Of a DNA stretch of 64,000 nt, positions 57,247-64,000 are shown piece by piece (position 1 is the stretch's first letter; each line of letters begins with the position of its first letter). Source of the stretch: Marinihelvus sp963695135 (GTDB taxonomy: Bacteria > Pseudomonadota > Gammaproteobacteria > Xanthomonadales > SZUA-36). The notes under the pieces were generated by a model that was not told the origin of the DNA, searched no databases, and saw nothing but the letters and a program-made list of their open reading frames with translations. A program made the position numbers and the translations under genes. The DNA lies in the NCBI GenBank assembly GCA_963695135.1, contig CAVOGA010000001.1, positions 558,001 through 622,000 of the forward strand. Reading direction: 5' to 3'.

Positions 57247-58000
57247 ATGCTCAAGCTGATTCAGCTCAGTGACTGTCATGTCACGCGCGCCAACGATGTC
57301 CTGTACCGGGACCAGGACCCCCGCGCGAGCCTGCGCGCGGTTGTTGACCGGATTATCGACTGGGCGCCTGACCTGGTCCTGGCCACGGGAGACCTGAGCG
57401 AAGACGCCAGCGAATCCTCTTACGCTTTTCTCGCGGAGCAGTTTGAGCGCATCCCGGCGCCCCTGTGGGTTACCGCCGGCAACCACGACGATGCCGCCGT
57501 GCTGGCACGCCGCTTCGACCTGACGGCGCTGCGCGAACCGGTTCGCGTTCACGATGGTGACTGGCAGGTCATTCTGCTCAACAGCGCGCGGGACGGGGAG
57601 ATTTCCGGGTGGGTCGGATGCTTTACAGCTGGACGCCCTGCGCGCCCTGCTGGCGGACGACCCGCGGCCGGCGCTGCTGGCGCTGCACCATCATCCGTGG
57701 CCTGTTGAAAGCCCCTGGATCGACCGCTATCCGCTGAACCAGCCGGAGGAGCTCAGCGCTGTGCTGGCAACCGGCCCGTCGCGCCAGCTGGTGGTGTGGG
57801 GCCATGTCCACCAGGCCCTGTGCCGGCAGCACCAGGTCGCGCCCGGCAAGGTGGTAACCGGCCTGGCCGGCCCCTCAACGGTTTGTAACAGCCTGCCCGG
57901 GCAGGCGAAGTTCACGATCGACCCGGCAGGGCCGGCCTGTCGCTGGCTGGAACTTGAACCGGATGGCGCGTGGCGAACGGGTTTGCTGGGAACGGCCTGA
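57247..58000 (+). CDS. cpdA: Calcineurin-like phosphodiesterase, CpdA type, one frameshift
   Basis: The metallophosphoesterase motifs appear in order: QLSDCHVTR, LVLATGDLSED, WVTAGNHDD, LLALHHHPW and VVWGHVHQAL. They match the cAMP phosphodiesterase CpdA family, which breaks down 3',5'-cyclic AMP in the cytoplasm. The frame changes near 57605-57625, between DGEISGWV and LDALRALLADD. The length of about 250 residues is slightly below the 275 of E. coli CpdA, so other nucleotide substrates are possible. Confidence 0.83.
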
Positions 58001-58033
58001 ACGCCGCCGGTTGCGACGGGATGCGAGCGCCGC

Positions 58034-58228
58034 TCAGGCGCTGGGCAGCACCAGCCACAGAATCAGGTAGACGATAATGCCCGGAAAGCCAACGGACAGA
58101 ATCGACAATAGAACGTAGGCGACACGGGTTGCGGTGGGTGACCAGCCGAAGTGCTCGGCAATACCGCCACAGACCCCGCCGATCATGCGGTTACGCCGGG
58201 AGCGCTGTAATCCTCCGGAGCCGGCCAC
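58034..58228 (-). CDS. PspC domain protein
   Basis: The 64-residue protein has the PspC pattern: NRMIGGVCGGIAEHFGWSPT and a membrane helix (VLLSILSVGFPGIIVYLILW). Small PspC-domain proteins are membrane-bound partners in phage-shock-like envelope responses, but stand-alone copies such as this are mostly unstudied. It lies 3 bases downstream of the rubredoxin gene. Confidence 0.88.
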   Translation of the reverse strand: MAGSGGLQRSRRNRMIGGVCGGIAEHFGWSPTATRVAYVLLSILSVGFPGIIVYLILWLVLPSA

Positions 58229-58231
58229 GGG

Positions 58232-58411
58232 TCAGGACTCCACCATCTCGAAGTCGTCCTTGCTGGCGCCGCAGTCCGGGCAACACCAGTCCTCCGGCAC
58301 ATCCTCCCACCGTGTTCCGGGGGCAATACCGTCTTCCGGAGAGCCTGTTTTCTCGTCGTACATCCATCCGCAGATGATGCACATGTAAACCTTGTAGTCC
58401 TTTTCAGTCAT
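58232..58411 (-). CDS. Rubredoxin
   Basis: The 59-residue protein has the four iron-ligand cysteines of rubredoxin in MCIICGWMYDEKTG and DWCCPDCGASKDDFE. It is a small cytoplasmic one-electron carrier. I use the ATG at 58411 (MTEKDYKVYMC); a longer in-frame start adds residues with no rubredoxin similarity. In gammaproteobacteria rubredoxin genes often lie beside hemL, as here, in divergent orientation. Confidence 0.93.
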   Translation of the reverse strand: MTEKDYKVYMCIICGWMYDEKTGSPEDGIAPGTRWEDVPEDWCCPDCGASKDDFEMVES

Positions 58412-58620
58412 CGCTGTCGCCGTGGGTTCCGGAATGGTTAAAGGCGCTAGTGTGCCACGCCCCAACACCAGGCGAAACCTTGCGCGCCATGTCGGGTCAG
58501 AATCATGCCGGCAGCCGTCCCGTCAGAACGCGTTGAAATGAACCCGGTGGTTGCGGCGCTTTGCCGCTTTGATGAGAATGTGGCGCCCACCTCAGCAAAA
58601 CCCCCTGGCCCGGAGGCCCG

Positions 58621-59917
58621 ATGAACACCATGCAACGCAATGCCGAACTGCTCAAGCGCGCCCGCGCCCACATCCCCGGCGGGGTGAACTCCCCGGTTCG
58701 CGCCTTCAATGGCGTGGGCGGTGATCCCCTGTTTTTCGAGCGGGCCGAGGGCAGCCGCCTGTACGGGGTCGACGGCAGGGACTACATCGACTACGTCGGT
58801 TCCTGGGGACCCATGATCGCCGGCCACGCGCACCCGGCGGTGGTCGAAGGCGGTGCAGCAGGCCGCGGCGCGGGGTTTGAGCTACGGTGCGCCGGCGCCC
58901 GGCGAGGTCACCATGGCGGAGCGGCTCTGCGAGCTGGTGCCGTCCATGGACCTGGTGCGCATGGTCAATTCGGGAACCGAGGCGACCATGAGCGCCATCC
59001 GCCTGGCGCGGGCCGCCACCTCGCGGGACCGGATCATCAAGTTCGAGGGCTGCTACCACGGCCACGCGGACTCTTTCCTGGTGAAAGCGGGCAGCGGCGC
59101 CCTGACCCTCGGCGTACCCACCTCCCCCGGCGTGCCGGCGGCGTTGGCGGACCTGACCATGACCCTGCCCTATAACGACCTGGAGGCACTGGAAGAGACC
59201 CTCAGCGAGGTGGGTGACCAGGTGGCCGCGATCATCGTGGAGCCGGTAACCGGCAATATGAACTGCATCCTGCCGCGCCCCGGCTACCTGGAGGGCATGC
59301 GCCGCCTGTGTGATGAACACGGCGTGGTGCTGATTTTTGACGAGGTCATGACCGGCTTCCGCGTCGCCCTCGGCGGCGCCCAGGCGATGTTTGGCGTGAC
59401 CCCCGACCTGTCGACCTTCGGCAAGGTCATCGGCGCGGGCATGCCGGTGGGCGCCTTTGGCGGCAAACGCGAGATCATGGAACTGGTGGCGCCCCTGGGT
59501 CCGGTCTACCAGGCCGGGACGCTGTCCGGTAACCCGGTGGCCATGGCGGCGGGACTGGCCAACCTGGACCTGATCACCGAGCCCGGTTTCTACGACTCGC
59601 TGACCGAAAAAACCACTACCCTGGTCGACGGCCTGCGGGCTGCCTCGCAGCAGGCCGGGGTGCCGATGGCTTTCAGCCAGGCCGGCGGCATGTTCGGCTT
59701 CTTCTTCACCGATGCGGAGGAAGTTACGAGCTTCGACCAGGTCATGGCCTGCGACCAGGAGGCCTTCAAGCGATTCTTCCACGGCATGCTGGACGAGGGG
59801 GTTTACCTCGCCCCGTCAGCTTTCGAGGCCGGCTTCGTGTCGCAGGCGCACACGGAGGAGGACCTGCGTGACACGACCGATGCGGCCGCCCGCGTGTTGC
59901 AAAAGATTCGTTCGTAG
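58621..59917 (+). CDS. hemL: Glutamate-1-semialdehyde 2,1-aminomutase, one frameshift
   Basis: HemL makes 5-aminolevulinate for haem synthesis and is normally essential in bacteria using the C5 pathway. The sequence has the start ARAHIPGGVNSPVRAF, NSGTEATMSAIRLAR, KFEGCYHGHADSF, LIFDEVMTGFRVALGGA and STFGKVIGAGMPVGAFGG with the PLP lysine. The frame breaks near 58848-58850: removing one G from GAAGGCGG restores AVVEAVQQAAARGLSYGAP. Joined, it is 431 residues, the normal length. The break in an essential gene is strong evidence that it is a sequence error. Confidence 0.95.
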
Positions 59918-59953
59918 CGGATCGGATTCGCCGGCGCGGCCGGCCCGTGACGT

Positions 59954-60775
59954 TCAGTCCAGGAACAGGTCCTTCATGAGCGGCGCGCCGGCTTTGACCG
60001 CGTAGCGGTCGAAGTTTTTCACGCCGGTTCTGGCCAGCACTTCCTCGTCGATGAAGAAGCGGCCGGTAGCCTCCTTCGGGTCGCGGGAAAGGATTGCATG
60101 AGCCGCATCGGCCATGATGGCCTCCGTCCGGCAGTTTTCCGGCTTGACCACGCCATCGAGCATGTTGATTGCCGCGGTGGCGATCACCGTGCGCGGCCAC
60201 AGGGCGTTGACGGCGATGCCCAGTTCACGGAACTCCTCGGCCATGCCCAGCACGCACATGCTCATGCCGTACTTGGACATGGTGTAAGCGGTATGGTCCC
60301 TGAACCACCGGGGTTTCATGTTCAGCGGCGGCGACAGGTTCAGCACGTGCGCCCGCGAACTTTTCTTGAGATACGGCAGCGCGGCGCGGGTGCAGGTGTA
60401 GGTGCCGCGGACGTTGACGTCGAACATCAGGTCAAAGCGTCGCATGGGCAGTTGCTGTGTATTGCGCAGGGTAATGGCGCTGGCGTTGTTGACCAGGATG
60501 TCGATACCGCCGAAGTGTTCTGCGGCCTGGGCCATGGCCTGTTCCACCGCCTCGTCGTCGCGCACGTCCAGGCGCAGCGCCAGCGCCTTGCCGCCGGCAG
60601 CCTCGATGTCCTCCGCCGTTTCGTGAATCGTACCCGGCAGCTTGGGGTGGGGTTTGTCGGTCTTGGCTGCGATCACCACCTGCGCGCCGTCCCGCGCTGC
60701 ACGCAATGCAATGGCTTTACCGATACCGCGCGATCCGCCGGTGATGAACAGGGTCTGCTTACTCAGGCTTGCCAT
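59954..60775 (-). CDS. Short-chain dehydrogenase, HSDL2-like
   Basis: The 273-residue protein has the NAD(P)-binding ITGGSRGIGKAIALRAA, the NNAS motif (ILVNNASAITLRN) and the catalytic Tyr-x3-Lys in TAYTMSKYGMSM. The long inserted loop (AAKTDKPHPKLPGTIHETAE) after the second strand is typical of the HSDL2 subgroup, linked to fatty acid or sterol metabolism. I use the ATG at 60775; an ATG 18 bases earlier is also possible. The substrate is not known. It converges on hemL. Confidence 0.87.
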   Translation of the reverse strand: MASLSKQTLFITGGSRGIGKAIALRAARDGAQVVIAAKTDKPHPKLPGTIHETAEDIEAAGGKALALRLDVRDDEAVEQAMAQAAEHFGGIDILVNNASAITLRNTQQLPMRRFDLMFDVNVRGTYTCTRAALPYLKKSSRAHVLNLSPPLNMKPRWFRDHTAYTMSKYGMSMCVLGMAEEFRELGIAVNALWPRTVIATAAINMLDGVVKPENCRTEAIMADAAHAILSRDPKEATGRFFIDEEVLARTGVKNFDRYAVKAGAPLMKDLFLD

Positions 60776-60863
60776 TTCATAGGCTCCAGTCACAAGGCTG
60801 TCGTATCATAACCGAGTCCGCCGGTTTGGCGTCGCCCTGCCTTCTCAATTCTGACCCGATTCG

Positions 60864-62904
60864 ATGGAAACCGGAGTGCTACAACAGCTCTTGAGCTGGA
60901 TCGCGGAAAACCCCGGTTGGGCGGGCGCTGCGATTTTCGTGATTGCCTTTGTCGAGTCCCTGGTGGTGATCGGCTTCTTCCTGCCCGGCATCCTGATCCT
61001 GTTCGGCGTCGGGGCGCTGATAGGACTGGGTGAGACGAGCTGGCTGCCGGTCTGGATCGGCGGTTCCCTGGGCGCACTGTGCGGCGACCTGCTCAGCTTC
61101 TGGATCGGTCACCGTTACCAGAATCATTTGCGGCGCATGTGGCCGTTTTCCCGCTATCCCGGGATGCTGCTGCGTGGCACGGATTTCGTGCGCCGTCACG
61201 GCGCGAAAAGCATTATTGCCGGGCGCTTTATCGGGCCGCTGCGGCCCATCATTCCCACCACCGTGGGCATGATGGGCATGCCCCTGGGGCGTTTCCTGCT
61301 GATCTGCATTCCGGCCTGCATTGCCTGGACACCGGCCTACCTGGTGCCGGGCATGTTGTTCGGGGCCTCGCTGGACGTGGCGGCCGATTATGCCGGCCGC
61401 CTGGCGCTGGTGGTCGGGCTTGGCGTGGGCATCCTGTGGCTGAGCCTCTGGTTTATCCGCTCGGTTTACGAGTTCGGCGCGGTCTACTCGGCGCGCTGGA
61501 TGCGGCGGGCGATTCGCTGGACCCGGCGCCACCCGGTCCTGGGCCGCGTGGTCGGGCCGATCATCGATCCTTCCCAGCCCGAGGTGCTGTCGGTCAGCAT
61601 GCTGGGACTGCTGCTGGTGGCAACGCTCTGCGGCCTGCTGCTGTTGCTGTTGCTCGGGCCCTTCGGGGCTCAGCCCGGGGCGCGTGACCTGGCCGTGCTC
61701 GACTGGACGCTGACCCTGCGCAACGACATCACCGACCCGATCATGGTGGCCATCTCGCAGCTCTCGCGCCTCTGGGTGCTGCTGCCGACCCTGATCGCCA
61801 CGGCGCTCTGGCTGCTCGGCGCTAACCGCTACAATGCCGCCGCCCACTGGATGGTCGCCATGGGCGGCGCCTTCGTTACTGCAGTTGCTGATGGAGTGGA
61901 CCCTGCGCGCCATGCCGCTGGCCGGACTCTCGGGCGAGTCCCTGACCTTTCTGCCCAGCGCGCAGCTGACCCTGGCCACGGTGATGATCGGGTTTTTCAC
62001 GGTCATGGTGGCGAAGGAACTGCGCCGCCGTCACCGCAAGTGGCCTTACCTGGCGGCCACCGTGCTCCTGACATCCCTGGTGATGGCCCGGATTTACCTC
62101 GGTATGGACTGGCTGAGCGGCGCCCTGCTGGGCTTCATTCTCGGCCTGGCCTGGACCGCCATCGTTGGCATGGCCTACCGGGCCCGGGCCCTGCGGCCCT
62201 TCTCCGGCACCATGGCGAGCACGATTTTTTACGGCACCCTGCTGATTACCCTGGTGTGGCAGATTGGTGTGCACCTGGAAGAGGACCTGGCCGCCGTGCG
62301 CCTGCCGGTCGCGGAGCGGCCCCTGGACGCGCAGGCGTGGTGGACCGGCCAATGGGCGGACCTGCCCACGCAGCGCAACCGGTCCGCCAATCCGGCGGCG
62401 CGGAATTTCAACCTGCAGGTCGCGATGACCCCCGCGGAGGCGGAACGCGCGCTGGCGCCGCTGGGCTGGCAACCGGTCGGGAAAGCCACCTGGCAATGGT
62501 TTCTCAAATCCATGAACCCGGACGCGGATGAGCGCACCTTGCCCCTGACCGGCCGTAATTTCCTGGGCCAGGGGGAAGCGCTGGTGCTGCGCCATGACAG
62601 CGGCAATCCGCAGCGTCAGCTGGTGTTGCGCCTGTGGGACTCGGGGGTGCGTCTGCAGCCCGGTGGGGCGCCGGTCTACCTCGGGCAACTTTACCCGGAA
62701 GTGCTGTCCCAGCGGCTCTGGCTGTTCAGTCACTGGCAGCCGGAGTTGCCGGAAGCGGGTTACCTGGAGGAATTCGCCCGCAGCCTGGACGGCATGGAGA
62801 CCTCGCAGACCGGCGGCGGCCTGCTGCTTATTCGTCCGTCGCGTCCGCCTGGAAGCGGGGCAGAATCTCGACCAGGGCCTGCAGTCGATCCAGCGGATCC
62901 CTGA
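60864..62904 (+). CDS. DedA-PAP2-LssY C-terminal fusion membrane protein, one frameshift
   Basis: The joined protein of about 680 residues contains an N-terminal DedA domain (VIAFVESLVVIGFFLPGIL, GRFIGPLRPIIPTTVGMMGM), a PAP2 phosphatase domain (FLPSAQLTLATVMIG and RIYLGMDWLSGALLG with the usual LGxHWxxD variant), and a C-terminal LssY-like domain from about residue 470. DedA proteins move lipid carriers such as undecaprenyl phosphate, and PAP2 domains remove phosphate from polyprenyl or lipid pyrophosphates. One protein may thus link carrier recycling to dephosphorylation. The frame shifts near 61875-61885, inside the PAP2 domain. Its 3' end overlaps the LON-domain gene by 77 bases. Confidence 0.87.
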
Positions 62905-63433
62905 GCTCCAGCAGGGCCTGTTTTTCCGCGTTGTCCAGCGGCAGGAGCTCCGTTAAGCGGTAGCTGACCCAGGCCGCGTTGTCCCGGTCCGGCGATTCAA
63001 AGCAGGGATAATCCGTGCCGACGCTGTTCATGAAGCCGTCGACAATGTCCGCCAGCAGACCGTAGCGGGCGGGCAGGGCGATGGGCGGCTCCGGGTCCAG
63101 GGGGCGCAGCGTGCCCAGCAACAGGCCATCGTGGCGGGCGCTGGTGGACATGACCTCGAAGCGCCGCTCACCGCGGGCGGACACGCCCAGCAAGCCGTCT
63201 TCCAGCGTGTTGAAGTCGCGAATGCGCGCCTCGGTGCCAATGCGCACGTGGGCGGCCGCCTCGCCGGGCTCGTTGCGCCGCACCACCAGCACGACGCCGA
63301 ACGGCTTATTCTCGGCGGTGCACTCGCGCACCATGTCGAGATAGCGGCGCTCGAAAATCCGCAGGGGCAGGTGCGCGCCCGGCACCAGCACCACGTCGAG
63401 CGGAAACAGTGGCAGTTCGACGGTATCAGTCAC
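62828..63433 (-). CDS. LON peptidase substrate-binding domain protein
   Basis: The 201-residue protein is a stand-alone Lon N-terminal domain: VELPLFPLDVVLVPGAHLPL, RIFERRYLDMVRECTA and GTEARIRDFNTLEDG are characteristic. No ATPase or protease part follows. Its function is unknown, perhaps binding of proteins or peptides. I start at a GTG at 63433, five bases after mpl, as the longer frame overlaps mpl and adds an Arg-rich stretch with no similarity. Confidence 0.87.
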   Translation of the reverse strand: MTDTVELPLFPLDVVLVPGAHLPLRIFERRYLDMVRECTAENKPFGVVLVVRRNEPGEAAAHVRIGTEARIRDFNTLEDGLLGVSARGERRFEVMSTSARHDGLLLGTLRPLDPEPPIALPARYGLLADIVDGFMNSVGTDYPCFESPDRDNAAWVSYRLTELLPLDNAEKQALLELRDPLDRLQALVEILPRFQADATDE

Positions 63434-63437
63434 GGTG

Positions 63438-64000
63438 TCACGACTCGAGTTCGCCCTTCTCCAGCGCCTCGGTAAATCGTCGCGGCGCCGCGTCAAAGCC
63501 GCCGTTGCTCATGAACACCACGTGATCTCCCGGCCGCGCTTCATCCAGCATCTGCTGCAGCATTTCCCGGGTGCGCGTGACCACCCGCCCGCGCCCCTCG
63601 AGTGGCGCCAGCGCCACCTGCGGGTCCCAGTCGATGTCATCCCCGGTCATCAGCCAGACCCGGTCCGCGGCAATCAGGGATGGCCCGAGACGGTCCGCGT
63701 GCACACCGGCGCGCATCGTGTTGCTGCGCGGCTCCAGGCCGACCAGGATGCGCGCATTGCCCACGCGGCGACGCAGGCCGCTGAGGGTCATGCGAATGGC
63801 GGTGGGGTGGTGGGCGAAATCGTCATACACGTGAATATCAGCAAACGCGCCGAGACCTTCGAGGCGCCGCTTGACGCCGGCGAAATCCGCCAGCGCTGCG
63901 ACCGCCACCTGCGGTTCAACGCCGACGGCCACCGCCGCGCCGACCGCGGCACAGGCGTTCTGCGCATTGTGCTCGCCACAGTGTGACCAGCTGACCTCGG
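63438..64000 (-). CDS. mpl: UDP-N-acetylmuramate:tripeptide ligase Mpl, C-terminal part (cut by window end)
   Basis: The frame is open to base 64000 and encodes the last 187 residues. GEHNAQNACAAVGAA and DDFAHHPTAIRMTLSGLRRR are the Mur ligase C-terminal motifs, and the order with LEPRSNTMRAGVHADRL is that of Mpl. Mpl rejoins the murein tripeptide to UDP-N-acetylmuramic acid in peptidoglycan recycling. The N-terminal ATP-binding part is beyond the window. It is followed by the LON-domain gene 4 bases downstream, so the two probably share a transcript. Confidence 0.92.
   Translation of the reverse strand, partial: EVSWSHCGEHNAQNACAAVGAAVAVGVEPQVAVAALADFAGVKRRLEGLGAFADIHVYDDFAHHPTAIRMTLSGLRRRVGNARILVGLEPRSNTMRAGVHADRLGPSLIAADRVWLMTGDDIDWDPQVALAPLEGRGRVVTRTREMLQQMLDEARPGDHVVFMSNGGFDAAPRRFTEALEKGELES

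Overview
The window is GC-rich chromosomal DNA from a Gram-negative bacterium, most likely a gammaproteobacterium of the Xanthomonadales/Chromatiales type. This is inferred from gene content (glnE, hemL, mpl, groESL, an OmpW porin, a LonB-type LON domain protein, LPS genes, and a TIGR02999-type sigma factor next to a TPR kinase), not from any marker gene. I see no rRNA, tRNA, CRISPR array or complete insertion sequence. A dominant feature is the number of conserved genes split between reading frames (glnE, hppA, cysteine synthase, ndh, groEL, hemL, the whole fbp iron operon and others). Several are essential or core genes, and the breaks are single-base shifts inside otherwise intact proteins, so I treat them as likely sequence indels and annotate across them, stating where each break lies.

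Layout. 0-5.6 kb: LPS genes (FkbM methyltransferase end, O-antigen ligase, glycosyltransferase), a zinc-finger protein and glnE. 5.7-9.9 kb: a Fur-controlled hemP too short to be noticed easily, an M24 peptidase, an SbtA/SbtB bicarbonate transporter and PII-like regulator pair, and a HAD phosphatase. 10-14.4 kb: an RND efflux adaptor and pump, followed by a 250-bp hairpin-rich intergenic element with 32-bp perfect inverted ends. 14.8-20.5 kb: membrane pyrophosphatase, cysteine synthase, zinc metallopeptidase and NDH-2. 20.8-31.4 kb: a phosphonate gene cluster. 31.4-36 kb: a Fur-controlled ferric iron ABC transporter and a queuosine precursor transporter. 36-44.3 kb: a methyltransferase, a membrane sensor-like protein, an ECF sigma/TPR kinase pair and a large secreted esterase-like protein. 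44.3-49.9 kb: an accessory-looking stretch with gene relics, direct repeats, a Gly/Trp-rich exported protein and a Kef-type antiporter. 49.9-64 kb: groESL with a sigma-32 promoter, an ECF sigma/anti-sigma/DUF4252 operon, ompW, small conserved genes, hemL, an SDR, a DedA-PAP2-LssY fusion, a LON-domain protein and mpl.

The most interesting system is the phosphonate cluster (21.85-31.37 kb). PEP mutase, phosphonopyruvate decarboxylase and an aminotransferase should make 2-aminoethylphosphonate. A nucleotidyltransferase domain fused to the mutase, plus a second standalone one, could activate it with a nucleotide. A CDP-glycerol-phosphotransferase-like protein, a YejM-like membrane sulfatase-fold protein and a divergent YidC/Oxa1-like protein follow in tight, partly GTGA-overlapping order. 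The YidC-like protein has histidine where the essential groove arginine normally sits. I infer a pathway that builds a phosphonate-decorated envelope lipid or glycan, with the last two membrane proteins as dedicated but uncharacterised parts.
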